A stretch of DNA of 7,883 bases, taken from assembly GCA_003520285.1 (NCBI GenBank), contig DOVB01000006.1, forward strand, positions 1 to 7,883, written 5' to 3'. Position 1 is the stretch's first letter, and each line of letters begins with the position of its first letter. The notes beneath the pieces are model-generated. The model did no database searches. It saw only the letters and a program-made list of their open reading frames with translations, and had not been told where the DNA came from. The DNA is from Halieaceae bacterium (GTDB taxonomy: Bacteria > Pseudomonadota > Gammaproteobacteria > Pseudomonadales > Halieaceae). Made by a program: the position numbers and the translations under genes. Shown piece by piece: positions 1 through 7,415 of this stretch.

Positions 1-543
1 GTGCATCGAGGGCTACCTACCGGAACGCTACTTTCCGTTCTGGCTACGAGTGAAAACCAAGAATTTACCCAGGTGACCACGGCAAACGGAACCGAGGGTT
101 GGATTCGTACACAGTATCTAACAGATACACCACCGGCACGATTGACCTTAGCTGCAATGCAAGGCAGCGAGGCCGAAATGAGAGAGCGGTTACAAACCCT
201 ACAGCAACAACTCAGCAAATCGCAGGCAGAAGTGGCCTCTGCCGTCGCGGCGCTGTCAGACTCAGAGCAAGCTCTTGCCGACCTGAATGAGCGCTACACC
301 GAGTTAGAGCGCTTATCGGGCAACAGTGTCGAGCTCGACAAAACCAACCGCTCACTGTTGCAGTCGGTCGAGACCCTATCCGCCGAGCAAGAAACACTCC
401 AAGCCGAAAACCAGCGCTTATTGGAGCGAATGGAATACAGCCAATTTACCGATGGCGCCCTCGCGGTTGGTCTTGGCGTGATTATTACTCTGCTAATACC
501 GAGGCTGTGGCCGCAACGTAAACGCAACTCTGGTTGGTCTTAA
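1..543 (+). CDS. YgiM-like SH3 domain / coiled-coil membrane protein, 5' partial
   Basis: This is the C-terminal part of a TIGR04211/YgiM-type protein, and the reading frame is open at base 1. The first GTG is probably an internal Val codon, because the family begins with a signal peptide and an 'RSGPG'-like SH3b start that are missing here. What is seen, numbered from base 1: the end of a bacterial SH3 domain (about residues 1-45, with G33-W34-I35 and Y39-L40), a long heptad-rich Gln/Glu/Leu coiled coil (about 53-147), one hydrophobic segment (about 152-170) and a basic tail (PQRKR). The family architecture predicts a periplasmic SH3b and coiled coil anchored by a C-terminal helix. The visible part is 180 residues, against roughly 206 for full-length E. 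coli YgiM. The molecular role is not established; peptidoglycan or envelope binding is an inference from the SH3b fold. The stop lies 3 nt before the cyclophilin start, so the two are probably co-transcribed. Confidence 0.85.
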   Translation: MHRGLPTGTLLSVLATSENQEFTQVTTANGTEGWIRTQYLTDTPPARLTLAAMQGSEAEMRERLQTLQQQLSKSQAEVASAVAALSDSEQALADLNERYTELERLSGNSVELDKTNRSLLQSVETLSAEQETLQAENQRLLERMEYSQFTDGALAVGLGVIITLLIPRLWPQRKRNSGWS

Positions 544-546
544 CCT

Positions 547-1131
547 ATGATCCGTCACCTACTGACACTCGGCATCCTGACACTCTTGGTCATGGCGCCT
601 CAGGCCCAGCCACAGAATAGTGCTAACTTGAGTGATCCACAGGTCGTTATCACGACCAACCAAGGCACCATAAGACTCCGACTGTTCGCGAACCAAGCGC
701 CTGCGACGGTCGAGAACTTTTTACGCTACGTCGATGCAGGTTTTTACAGCAACACCATTTTTCATCGAGTCATTAGTAACTTCATGATCCAAGGTGGCGG
801 CTTTACTACCGATTTCACTGAGAAAGCGACCGCGGCACCGGTGGTGAATGAGTCAAAAAATCGGCTCCACAATACCCGAGGTACGATTGCGATGGCTCGG
901 ACCAGCGATCCAGATTCTGCGACCTCTCAATTCTTCATCAATCAACGCAACAACATGAGACTCGACTGGGCTCCAGGCCAGCCTGGCTACACTGTGTTTG
1001 GTGAGGTAATTCAGGGTTTATCAGTGGTTGATTTCATCGCCACCGCCCCGACAACGCAGCAAAACGGAATGCAAAATGTACCCATTGACGCTGTCATCAT
1101 ACTCTCTATCGAGCGAGTCGTTACCGAGTGA
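547..1131 (+). CDS. Exported cyclophilin-type peptidyl-prolyl cis-trans isomerase
   Basis: This enzyme catalyses cis-trans isomerisation of Xaa-Pro bonds in proteins, here most likely in the periplasm. The N-terminus (MIRHLL, a Leu-rich core, then APQAQ) looks like a Sec signal peptide cut near residue 20. No lipobox Cys is present. The cyclophilin fold fills about residues 31-192. The core motif FHRVI is at 72-76 with catalytic Arg74, followed by FMIQGGGF at 79-86. IAMAR is at 114-118 and SQFFIN at 127-132. The YTVFGEV segment near the end is typical. The length of 194 residues fits PpiA-like proteins. The gene sits 3 nt after the SH3 gene, and its stop overlaps the pdxJ start by 4 bases (GTGA), which suggests translational coupling. 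I leave the symbol blank because I cannot show ppiA orthology; cytoplasmic PpiB is less likely given the leader. Confidence 0.93.
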   Translation: MIRHLLTLGILTLLVMAPQAQPQNSANLSDPQVVITTNQGTIRLRLFANQAPATVENFLRYVDAGFYSNTIFHRVISNFMIQGGGFTTDFTEKATAAPVVNESKNRLHNTRGTIAMARTSDPDSATSQFFINQRNNMRLDWAPGQPGYTVFGEVIQGLSVVDFIATAPTTQQNGMQNVPIDAVIILSIERVVTE

Positions 1132-1889
1132 TTGCCTTAAGCGTCAACGTCAACAAGATTGCTCTACTGCGAAATTCTCGGGAGACCGCAATACCGAACG
1201 TTGTCGATTATGCAAAAGCCTGCGTCGAGCTAGGTGCGCAGGGTATTACGGTGCACCCACGACCCGACCAACGACATATTCGGGCTGACGATTGCTTTGC
1301 GTTGGCCAATGCCCTCGACGTTGAACTCAACATCGAAGGCAACCCCTTCAGCGAGCCACAACGATCTGATCGCACAGGTGTCAGCGATTATCCGGGCTTT
1401 ATGAGTCTGATCGAAAAAATTCGCCCTGCGCAATGCACGCTGGTGCCAGATACAACTCACCAGCTCACCTCGGATCACGGCTTTAATCTGCAACAAGACG
1501 CCGAGCGGCTAAAGCCCATACTCGCGCAGCTCAGAGACTGGGGCGTTCGAAGCAGTGTCTTTGTCGACCCCGATCCAAGCACCATAGGCTACGCAGCAGA
1601 TCTTGGGGCCGATCGGATTGAACTGTATACCGAGGCCTTTGCGCGAGCCTACGGATCCGACCAGCAAGCGGCTGTGTTTGAGCTCTACCGAGCCAGCGCA
1701 CTGGCAGCCCATGAAGCCGGACTCGGGGTCAATGCCGGTCACGATCTCAACTTAGACAACCTGCCGCTGTTTGCCTCCATTCCCCAGCTCGCTGAAGTCT
1801 CGATTGGGCACGCACTGACGGTCGATGCACTGTATCTGGGTCTCGACACCGCTATCGCAAAGTATCTGGCAGCGCTCCGAGCTCACTAG
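1128..1889 (+). CDS. pdxJ: Pyridoxine 5'-phosphate synthase PdxJ, Bacteroidetes-like variant
   Basis: PdxJ condenses 3-amino-1-hydroxyacetone phosphate with 1-deoxy-D-xylulose 5-phosphate to form pyridoxine 5'-phosphate, the last ring-forming step of DXP-dependent vitamin B6 synthesis, in the cytoplasm. It is a TIM barrel of 253 residues; E. coli PdxJ is slightly shorter. Conserved active-site positions are visible: H43, R45 and H50 in TVHPRPDQRHI, E70 in LNIEGNP, H205 in NAGHD, and the phosphate-binding end IGHAL at 226-230. The N-terminal motif is SVNVNK (5-10), where E. coli has GVNIDH. That change, together with HPRPD, IEGNP, TLVPD, RIELYTEAFA and EVSIGHAL, matches the Bacteroidetes-type PdxJ as I remember it. 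The GTG start gives the expected N-terminus directly before the first beta strand and overlaps the cyclophilin stop by 4 bases. The stop is 3 nt before rluA. The enzyme identity is secure; the subfamily and possible transfer are inference. Confidence 0.95.
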   Translation: MIALSVNVNKIALLRNSRETAIPNVVDYAKACVELGAQGITVHPRPDQRHIRADDCFALANALDVELNIEGNPFSEPQRSDRTGVSDYPGFMSLIEKIRPAQCTLVPDTTHQLTSDHGFNLQQDAERLKPILAQLRDWGVRSSVFVDPDPSTIGYAADLGADRIELYTEAFARAYGSDQQAAVFELYRASALAAHEAGLGVNAGHDLNLDNLPLFASIPQLAEVSIGHALTVDALYLGLDTAIAKYLAALRAH

Positions 1890-1892
1890 CCA

Positions 1893-2549
1893 ATGAGTAC
1901 AGAATATTTGGTTCCCCACTCGCAGGAACCCTACACCATCGTTTATCAGGATGAACACCTGCTACTGGTGAATAAGCCTCATTTACTCTTAAGCGTGCCC
2001 GGCAAGAATCCGCTGAATAAGGAGTGCTTGATCAGCCGACTGCAGGATCACTTCCCAACTGCAAAAGTGGTTCATCGTCTTGATTTGGACACCTCTGGCA
2101 TTATGGTGATTGCGCTCACCGCGCCTTGTCATGCGGCCTTGTCACGACAATTTCGATTGCGACAGGTTGCAAAGTCCTACATTGCCGTGATCCGGGGGCA
2201 CATTGAGCCAAGGCAGGGCGTTATCGACCTACCGATAGCAGCCGACTGGGACAATCGACCTCGTCAAAAGATCTGTCACAAAACTGGCAAACCCTCAGTG
2301 ACGCGTTATCGCACCATCGATCAAGGGCCTGACACATCTCGATTACTTCTCCACCCTCTAACCGGCCGCTCTCATCAGCTTCGTCTTCACTTGCGCGCTC
2401 TGGGACATCCGATTTTGGGCTGTGATCTCTACGCTGACCCAGACACTCTCGCACGTTCTGACAGATTGCTTCTTCACGCTCTGCGACTCGGATTCAGGCA
2501 CCCTATCACTGGCCTCTGGATCAGCGAGGAGAGCCCCTGCCCCTTCTAG
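1893..2549 (+). CDS. rluA: Dual-specificity 23S rRNA U746 / tRNA U32 pseudouridine synthase RluA
   Basis: RluA isomerises uridine to pseudouridine, in E. coli at U746 of 23S rRNA and U32 of several tRNAs. The protein is 218 residues, against 219 in E. coli, and has no N-terminal S4 domain, which separates it from RluC and RluD. The catalytic motif HRLDLDTSG occupies 61-69, with the nucleophile Asp64 at the same number as in E. coli. NKP (27-29) and LLSVPG (32-37) match the RluA N-terminus. DWDNRPRQK and the KTGKP that follows are RluA hallmarks, and LTGRSHQLR (156-164) is the conserved RNA-binding and core segment. The ATG start is 3 nt after the pdxJ stop and gives a family-length protein. 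No strong ribosome binding site is visible, so coupling to upstream translation is likely. The symbol is well supported; substrate identity rests on E. coli knowledge. Confidence 0.95.
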   Translation: MSTEYLVPHSQEPYTIVYQDEHLLLVNKPHLLLSVPGKNPLNKECLISRLQDHFPTAKVVHRLDLDTSGIMVIALTAPCHAALSRQFRLRQVAKSYIAVIRGHIEPRQGVIDLPIAADWDNRPRQKICHKTGKPSVTRYRTIDQGPDTSRLLLHPLTGRSHQLRLHLRALGHPILGCDLYADPDTLARSDRLLLHALRLGFRHPITGLWISEESPCPF

Positions 2550-2568
2550 AACTGGCCCATTCGCCGCT

Positions 2569-2598
2569 TTGGGTTCTCGTTCTGGAATCGGCTATCAT
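2569..2598 (+). promoter_or_regulatory. Possible sigma70-like promoter before the DUF2244 gene
   Basis: A TTGGGT hexamer (2569-2574) lies 18 bases before TATCAT (2593-2598) in the 72-base gap after rluA. The -10 match is fair and the -35 match is weak. Transcription would begin near 2605 and give a very short leader before the GTG start. This is inference from sequence only. Confidence 0.3.
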
Positions 2599-2609
2599 AG
2601 CGTTTTAGT

Positions 2610-2615
2610 GGGAGG
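2610..2615 (+). promoter_or_regulatory. Ribosome binding site supporting the GTG start at 2622
   Basis: GGGAGG lies 6 nt upstream of the GTG at 2622. It is the clearest Shine-Dalgarno sequence in the window and decides the start of the DUF2244 gene. Confidence 0.7.
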
Positions 2616-2621
2616 CACCCC

Positions 2622-3125
2622 GTGGTTAGTGAATCCGAAGATGGGGCTACAACACAGATTGTGGCTAAACCCAATTTATCTGCCAGCTGGGCGCAGAACA
2701 AGCAGCTGCTGATCTTCTTATCTATTCCATCACTGGGCGCCGGTCTCTTTTTTGCCTCTCTCGGCGCATGGCCCATTTTACCCTTCGCCGGTCTCGAAAT
2801 CACTGCATTGGGTGGGTCGTTATACTACGTGCACTGGAAACTGCATTTTCGGCATATTGTGACGATTAAGGGCCAATCAATTCGAATCGATAAGGGGGTT
2901 TACGCACCCAAGTTTACTTATGTTTTCGACCGCGAAGAGACCGGACTTGCTATTCGGACAGAAGCACACCCTTGGGATGGACCAGAGATCCACATTCAAG
3001 ACAAAAAGCAGTCCGTCAGAGTTGGGGAATTCTTGAACCGAGAAGACTGCTTGGTACTCCAACAGTGCCTCTCGAAGCATTTACGAATTGTTGCTCAAGG
3101 ACCCATCGCGCAACGTAAACTGTAG
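2622..3125 (+). CDS. DUF2244 family two-helix membrane protein
   Basis: The function is unknown. The 167-residue protein has the DUF2244 layout: a short N-terminus with PNLSASW (17-23), two closely spaced hydrophobic helices (about 29-47 and 50-69) joined by the characteristic [12 protein letters not shown] segment (48-59), and then a soluble C-terminal domain of beta-rich character containing IRIDKG and a basic tail. The orientation is probably inner membrane with the C-terminal domain cytoplasmic, but that is inference. In some proteobacteria this family is found next to cytochrome oxidase genes. Here it sits between rluA and rimO, so the neighbourhood gives no such clue. The GTG start is chosen for its good GGGAGG ribosome binding site and for the start of the family alignment. 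A possible promoter precedes it, and a 50-base gap follows before rimO. Confidence 0.85.
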   Translation: MVSESEDGATTQIVAKPNLSASWAQNKQLLIFLSIPSLGAGLFFASLGAWPILPFAGLEITALGGSLYYVHWKLHFRHIVTIKGQSIRIDKGVYAPKFTYVFDREETGLAIRTEAHPWDGPEIHIQDKKQSVRVGEFLNREDCLVLQQCLSKHLRIVAQGPIAQRKL

Positions 3126-3164
3126 CCATCGATCGTGCTATCCTATGCGTTTCCGTCGTCAGCC

Positions 3165-3168
3165 GAGG
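3165..3168 (+). promoter_or_regulatory. Ribosome binding site for the rimO GTG start
   Basis: GAGG lies 7 nt upstream of the GTG at 3176. It supports that start, which also gives an N-terminus of family-like length before the conserved VSLGCPK. Confidence 0.55.
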
Positions 3169-3175
3169 TTCATCT

Positions 3176-4507
3176 GTGTCCAGTCCCGACCCTACCACCC
3201 CCACTATTGGCTTTGTAAGCCTCGGGTGTCCCAAAGCACTTGTTGATTCCGAGCGCATTCTTACCCAACTAAAGCAGGATGGCTATGCTGTTAGCGGCTC
3301 TTACAATTCCGCTGATTTAGTGATTGTGAACACCTGTGGTTTTATCGATAGTGCGAAACAGGAATCTCTGGACGCCATCGGTGAGGCACTGAATGAGAAC
3401 GGCCGGGTCATCGTCACAGGTTGCATGGGTGCTGGCGAGGATGCTGCGCGCATCCAAACTCTCCACCCAAAGGTGCTCAGTGTCACCGGACCGGCTGCTT
3501 ATGAAGAGGTGATGACCGCGGTCCGGCATCACGTACCAAAGCCCGCAAACCATAACCCCTTTATCGATTTGGTGCCCGACCACGGTGTTAAGCTAACGCC
3601 CCGTCACTACGCTTATCTCAAAATCTCTGAAGGCTGCAATCATCGGTGCAGCTTCTGCATCATTCCGCATTTGCGAGGCGATCTGGTGAGTCGTCCGGCT
3701 GGCGATGTCATGCGTGAAGCTGAGGCACTGGTCAGAGCAGGCGTTCGGGAACTACTGGTGGTATCGCAGGATACCAGCGCTTATGGCATTGATCTTAAAT
3801 ACCGCACTGATTTTCACAACGGGCGACCAATCAAAACTCAAATGATGGCGCTGTGTGAAGCGCTCGGTGAGCTCGGCGTGTGGGTCCGCTTGCATTATGT
3901 TTATCCTTACCCCCACGTTGACAACGTCATTCCCTTAATGGCCGAAGGAAAAATTCTGCCCTACTTAGACATCCCGTTTCAACACGCCTCACATGACATC
4001 TTAAAAGCCATGAAACGGCCAGCAGCAGCCGAGAAAGTATTACATCGCATTGAACACTGGCGCTCGATTTGCCCAGACCTCTCGCTACGGAGCACCTTTA
4101 TCATCGGCTTTCCCGGCGAAACAGAAGCCCAATTCGCTGAGCTACTCGACTTTATTGATGCCGCGCAACTCGATAATGTGGGGTGCTTTCAATACTCGCC
4201 AGTTGCGGGCGCGCCCGCAAATCAACTCGCGAATCCAGTTGCTGACGAGATTAAGCAAGATCGGTGGGAGCGTTTTATGGCCGCTCAACAACAGATCAGC
4301 GCCGCCAAACGCGCTGCAAAGGTCGGGACCGAACAGGCCTTGATCATTGACCATGTTGATCAACACGGCGCTCGAGGTCGAACTCGCGGAGACGCCCCAG
4401 AAATCGATGGCGTGGTGCATTTGCCCGGCTATACCGATCTTACACCGGGCGATTGGGTCAGCGCCGAAATCACGGGCTCAGATGATTACGACCTCTGGGT
4501 TGAGTAA
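3176..4507 (+). CDS. rimO: Ribosomal protein S12 methylthiotransferase RimO
   Basis: RimO is a radical-SAM enzyme that adds a methylthio group to the beta-carbon of a conserved Asp of ribosomal protein S12 (Asp88/89 in E. coli numbering), using two [4Fe-4S] clusters. Its three expected domains are visible. The N-terminal UPF0004 domain has cluster ligands C18 ([13 protein letters not shown]), C54 (VNTCGFID) and C83 (TGCMGA). The radical-SAM core has the CX3CX2C motif at C154, C158 and C161 ([16 protein letters not shown]). A C-terminal TRAM domain covers about 380-443, ending in the DYDLW typical of RimO. SLGCPK and DAPEIDG point to RimO rather than MiaB. The length is 443, against 441 in E. 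coli. It starts with GTG behind a GAGG site, and its stop is 2 nt before the rsmE start. No damage is seen and all six Cys ligands are intact. Confidence 0.97.
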   Translation: MSSPDPTTPTIGFVSLGCPKALVDSERILTQLKQDGYAVSGSYNSADLVIVNTCGFIDSAKQESLDAIGEALNENGRVIVTGCMGAGEDAARIQTLHPKVLSVTGPAAYEEVMTAVRHHVPKPANHNPFIDLVPDHGVKLTPRHYAYLKISEGCNHRCSFCIIPHLRGDLVSRPAGDVMREAEALVRAGVRELLVVSQDTSAYGIDLKYRTDFHNGRPIKTQMMALCEALGELGVWVRLHYVYPYPHVDNVIPLMAEGKILPYLDIPFQHASHDILKAMKRPAAAEKVLHRIEHWRSICPDLSLRSTFIIGFPGETEAQFAELLDFIDAAQLDNVGCFQYSPVAGAPANQLANPVADEIKQDRWERFMAAQQQISAAKRAAKVGTEQALIIDHVDQHGARGRTRGDAPEIDGVVHLPGYTDLTPGDWVSAEITGSDDYDLWVE

Positions 4508-4509
4508 GA

Positions 4510-5226
4510 GTGAACCTGATCTTTGTCGACCAGCCGGCTCCTTCCGCATCGAGCTTCGACTGCATTTTACCCGAGCGAGCGCACCAGCACCTGCAGCGGA
4601 TCATTCGGCCCAAGACAGGCGACACTCTGCGCGTTGCGATACTCAATGGCAATCTTGGGACAGCAACTGTACTGCAAACATCGGCCACGCAAACACAGGT
4701 GCATGTTGAGCTCACCACCCCACCCCCTGTCAAACAGCCCATCACTTTGGTACTGGCATTGCCCCGCCCAAAGATGCTCCGCAGAATTCTGAGTGCCGCG
4801 GTCGAGCTCGGCGTTGAGCAGATCCATGTGATTCACAGCTACAGGGTCGAAAAGAGCTTTTGGCAGTCGCCCTATTTACGAGACGATGCCATTGCCAGCA
4901 CCATACTGAGTGCTCTCGAGCAAAGCGTTGACACCAAAGCGCCCCACCTTGAGTGGCACCGTGCCTTTAAACCTTTCGCACAAGACCGGTTGCCAACACT
5001 GGTGCAAGCGCGGACCAGAGCTTGGCTCGCTGATCATCGATCTGATCTGAGCCTAGATGCCTGCGCACCGGGCGACTCGGCGCTCCTGTGCATCGGTCCC
5101 GAAGGCGGATTCATTGACTATGAAATCGATTTATTAGAGCACGCTGGACTCCAGAAAGTTCAGCTCGGACCCCGGACCTTGCGTGTTGAAACTGCCGTCA
5201 GTGCACTACTTGGCAAGCTCATCTAG
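4510..5226 (+). CDS. rsmE: 16S rRNA m3U1498 methyltransferase RsmE, divergent form
   Basis: RsmE transfers a methyl group from S-adenosylmethionine to N3 of U1498 in helix 44 of 16S rRNA. It is a SPOUT-family enzyme with a trefoil-knot C-terminus. The protein is 238 residues (E. coli 243). The N-terminal PUA-like RNA-binding part covers about 1-70, with HLQRIIRPKTGD matching the usual HhxxVLR-xGD region. The knot motifs IGPEGGF (195-201) and LGPRTLRVETA (219-229) are intact. The middle reads ALPRPKMLRRIL followed by RVEKSFWQSP, whereas E. coli-type enzymes have a Lys-x-Glu-Lys-Met-Glu region; I read this as an alternative RsmE subfamily. The GTG start lies 2 nt after the rimO stop, implying coupled translation. 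The gene is convergent with msrA 33 nt away, and I see no convincing hairpin terminator between them. Confidence 0.9.
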   Translation: MNLIFVDQPAPSASSFDCILPERAHQHLQRIIRPKTGDTLRVAILNGNLGTATVLQTSATQTQVHVELTTPPPVKQPITLVLALPRPKMLRRILSAAVELGVEQIHVIHSYRVEKSFWQSPYLRDDAIASTILSALEQSVDTKAPHLEWHRAFKPFAQDRLPTLVQARTRAWLADHRSDLSLDACAPGDSALLCIGPEGGFIDYEIDLLEHAGLQKVQLGPRTLRVETAVSALLGKLI

Positions 5227-5259
5227 CTTGGCATGAACGTTTCTTTTCCGGGCACTCTC

Positions 5260-5901
5260 TCAGAGCAGACAACTCAAACCAGTCCCCTTTAACCCGCAGT
5301 AGCCGGCAGGATTTTTATCGAGGTACTGCTGGTGGTAGTCTTCAGCGAAGTAGAAATTTCTGTGGGGCTCTATCTCGGTGGTAATGTTACCAAACCCGCC
5401 ACTGCTCAAAATCGCTTGATAGGCGTCCCGAGACGCAAGGGCCTGGTGGAGTTGTTGGTCAGTTGTGGTATAAATGGCCGATCGGTACTGGGTACCAAGA
5501 TCATTTCCCTGGCGCATACCTTGAGTCGGGTCGTGAGCCTCCCAAAAGGTCTTAAGCAGTGCAGCCAGACTCGTTAAAGACGGATCGTAAGCCACTAGTA
5601 CCAATTCTACATGCCCCGTATTGCCGGAGCAGACATCTTCGTATGTCGCATTGCGTGTGTGCCCACCACCGTAACCGACTGCGGTCAGAGTGACTCCTGG
5701 CTGCTGCCAAAACCGACGTTCAGCCCCCCAAAAACACCCAAGCCCAAGATAGATAATGGACTCCTTGGGCGCGTACGGCGGCGTTAGTGGTCGATCAAAA
5801 ACAGTATGCAGTTGTCCCGGCTGTATCTCGTGATCCCGATCGGGCAGCGCCTGTTCCGCTGTCACAAGCGTCCTTTTCTTGCGAAGTGCAAACCAATCCA
5901 T
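5260..5901 (-). CDS. msrA: Peptide-methionine (S)-S-oxide reductase MsrA
   Basis: MsrA reduces methionine-S-sulfoxide, free or in proteins, back to methionine and is recycled by thioredoxin. It acts in oxidative damage repair in the cytoplasm. With the ATG at 5901 the protein is 213 residues (E. coli 212), with catalytic Cys56 in GCFWGAER. The family blocks [33 protein letters not shown] and [13 protein letters not shown] are present in order. Resolving cysteines C202 (GYCG) and C211 (LSC) near the C-terminus make this the three-Cys type. I chose ATG 5901 because [10 protein letters not shown] followed by the 'ALPxRD' region aligns with the E. coli N-terminus, and because a GGGG (5909-5912) lies 7 nt upstream. 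A GTG at 5961 would add 20 residues with no family match. The gene diverges from the vWA-like gene across a 116-base gap. Confidence 0.96.
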   Translation of the reverse strand: MDWFALRKKRTLVTAEQALPDRDHEIQPGQLHTVFDRPLTPPYAPKESIIYLGLGCFWGAERRFWQQPGVTLTAVGYGGGHTRNATYEDVCSGNTGHVELVLVAYDPSLTSLAALLKTFWEAHDPTQGMRQGNDLGTQYRSAIYTTTDQQLHQALASRDAYQAILSSGGFGNITTEIEPHRNFYFAEDYHQQYLDKNPAGYCGLKGTGLSCLL

Positions 5902-5955
5902 AAAAGTACCCCAACTAAAGACGCAATCAACGCTCGCGCGAAATCCGAACAAGGC

Positions 5956-5984
5956 TTGCACGCGGAAGGCAAAGCCATCATTAT
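5956..5984 (+). promoter_or_regulatory. Possible promoter for the vWA / J-domain gene group
   Basis: TTGCAC (5956-5961) and CATTAT (5979-5984) are separated by 17 bases in the divergent msrA/vWA gap. Each hexamer is only a partial sigma70 match, but spacing and position are right for a plus-strand transcript starting about 27 nt before the ATG at 6018. This is inference; no operator-like dyad is obvious nearby. Confidence 0.3.
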
Positions 5985-6017
5985 TTTAGCTCTGTTTTGA
6001 TCTTAGTGCCAAAGTCT

Positions 6018-6704
6018 ATGCCGTATCCATTGAAACCAAGAGGGTCAAGTCAGGAGGTAGCGCAGTTCCTGCGACAGCATCAGGAGATCAGCCGCGTCGT
6101 CAAAGAACAACAACGGCTCCTGTTCGCGATTGATGCCACCGCGAGTCGGCAACCGACTTGGGATATGGCCTGCACTCTCACCCACTCGCTACTTCAGGTA
6201 ACCGATGGAATGCCTCAGCTCGCGCTAAAGCTTTGCTTTTACCGTGGCTTTGACGAATTCAAACAAACTGATTGGCTCACCGACGCAACCGTGTTGCATC
6301 GCAGCATGTCTAAGGTGACCTGCCTTGGTGGACAAACTCAGATTCGCCGAACACTTCGCTATGCGCTAAAACAGCATACCAGCGCACCCATCAAGGGATT
6401 GCTGTTTATCGGAGATGCGATAGAAGAGCCTGCACACGAGCTGATTGAGCTTGCCGGGCAATGTGCGCTTAGGAAACTGCCCCTCTTTCTGTTTCAAGAG
6501 GGGACCAATGGCCAGGTGAGTGATATCTTCCTGCAAATGGCGAAACTCAGCCAAGGCGCCTACGCGCAATTCGATCTGAACGCGCCAAATAAGTTGCGCG
6601 ACCTCTTGGCAGCAATCGCCGCCTTTGCGAGCGGAGGATATTCTGCGCTGGAGCGCCGCAGCGATTCGGCGTCCAAACTCCTGTTACAGCAGATGAATCG
6701 ATAA
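6018..6704 (+). CDS. vWA-like protein with MIDAS-type motif, partner of J-domain protein
   Basis: This is a 228-residue cytoplasmic protein of a conserved but uncharacterised proteobacterial family; it has no signal peptide or membrane helix. From residue 33, RLLFAIDATAS followed by RQPTWDMA forms beta strand 1 and a MIDAS-like D39-x-T41-x-S43 site. The canonical von Willebrand A motif is DxSxS, so the second position is Thr. T107 in LGGQTQI and D133 in LLFIGDAIEE fit the remaining MIDAS positions, and LCFYRGFDEF (72-81) is a strongly family-like block. The rest is an alternating alpha/beta pattern consistent with a single vWA domain. Such domains usually bind a metal ion and mediate protein contacts. 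ATG 6018 is preferred over TTG 5997 and GTG 6006 because the extra residues have no family match, although no good ribosome binding site is seen. The stop is 1 nt before the J-domain gene. The biological role is unknown. Confidence 0.75.
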   Translation: MPYPLKPRGSSQEVAQFLRQHQEISRVVKEQQRLLFAIDATASRQPTWDMACTLTHSLLQVTDGMPQLALKLCFYRGFDEFKQTDWLTDATVLHRSMSKVTCLGGQTQIRRTLRYALKQHTSAPIKGLLFIGDAIEEPAHELIELAGQCALRKLPLFLFQEGTNGQVSDIFLQMAKLSQGAYAQFDLNAPNKLRDLLAAIAAFASGGYSALERRSDSASKLLLQQMNR

Positions 6705-6705
6705 T

Positions 6706-7410
6706 ATGCCAAAACTAGTCCTATTAATTGCGAGCCTACTGGCCCTTTATATTGCCATCACACGAATCAAGCAGATGCCCGTCGCCAACCGCCGCTCAGC
6801 CTATATACAACTGGCGTTCATCGTCGCAGCGGGCGTCGCCATTCTGCTTGCAGCAACAGGAAAAATGCACTGGATAGGTGCTCTTTTGACCGGTCTACTG
6901 GTGCTTGTTCGACAGACGCTGCCACTGCTCATTCAGCTAGCGCCACATTTATGGGGTCGACTCAGTCGATCTACTGCTGGGCAATCTCAGGTTGACACCT
7001 CGTTGCTCAGAATGACCTTGGATCATGACAGTGGCAAACTCGATGGAGAAGTGCTCGCTGGCACCTTCCAGGGACGGACCTTATCGCAACTCGATCAAGC
7101 GCAACTCGATCAATTGCTGGATTATTGCCAAGCGAACGATGCCGACTCTGCGCAATTGCTGCTCACCTATCTTGAGCAGCGTTTTGGCGCGGCGTATCAA
7201 TCGCAAGATCGCTACCAACCATCGTCATCGGGAACCGAGTTAACTGAACAAGAGGCTCTGGCAACCCTAGGTTTAAATTCGGGGGCGACCAAAGAGGAAG
7301 TGATCGCGGCCCACCGTAAATTGATGCAAAAACTGCACCCTGACCGAGGTGGCAATGATTATCTGGCAGCTCGAGTGAATGCTGCTAAAGATTTTTTACT
7401 GGGTGAATAA
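6706..7410 (+). CDS. Membrane-anchored protein with C-terminal J domain (DnaJ-like)
   Basis: J domains stimulate the ATPase of Hsp70 (DnaK) proteins. This 234-residue protein has hydrophobic segments at about 2-19, 32-50 and 57-80, then a conserved middle block (LRMTLDHDSGKLDGEVL, then a Leu/Gln-rich helical region), a low-complexity linker, and a C-terminal J domain (about 178-232). The J domain has LGL (near 189), the HPD signature at 211-213 in LHPDRGG, and a short last helix AKDFLLG. The arrangement resembles Pam18/TIM14 and proteobacterial membrane J proteins more than DnaJ itself: no Gly/Phe region and no zinc-finger Cys are present. The J domain should face the cytoplasm to meet DnaK; that is inference. 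The start is 1 nt after the vWA-gene stop and 5 nt separate its stop from the next gene, so the three are probably co-transcribed. The family is known; its client is not. Confidence 0.88.
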   Translation: MPKLVLLIASLLALYIAITRIKQMPVANRRSAYIQLAFIVAAGVAILLAATGKMHWIGALLTGLLVLVRQTLPLLIQLAPHLWGRLSRSTAGQSQVDTSLLRMTLDHDSGKLDGEVLAGTFQGRTLSQLDQAQLDQLLDYCQANDADSAQLLLTYLEQRFGAAYQSQDRYQPSSSGTELTEQEALATLGLNSGATKEEVIAAHRKLMQKLHPDRGGNDYLAARVNAAKDFLLGE

Positions 7411-7415
7411 GCCTC

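Noticed and set aside
1..543. Complete gene starting at the GTG at base 1
   Set aside because: The SH3 domain begins mid-fold and no signal peptide is present, so the frame almost certainly continues upstream of the window.
4347..4745. Long antisense or out-of-frame reading frames over the rimO/rsmE junction and elsewhere
   Set aside because: They overlap strongly supported genes, have no family-like motifs and no ribosome binding sites; they are shadows of the coding frames.
5227..5259. Bidirectional terminator between rsmE and msrA
   Set aside because: Only a 4-bp CTCT/AGAG stem is present, with no GC-rich hairpin or T-run.
5902..5961. N-terminal extension of MsrA from GTG 5961
   Set aside because: The 20 extra residues match nothing in the family, while ATG 5901 gives the standard length and has a GGGG at suitable spacing.
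5997..6017. vWA-like protein starting at TTG 5997
   Set aside because: The first ATG (6018) fits the family N-terminus better, and the seven added residues look like leader sequence.
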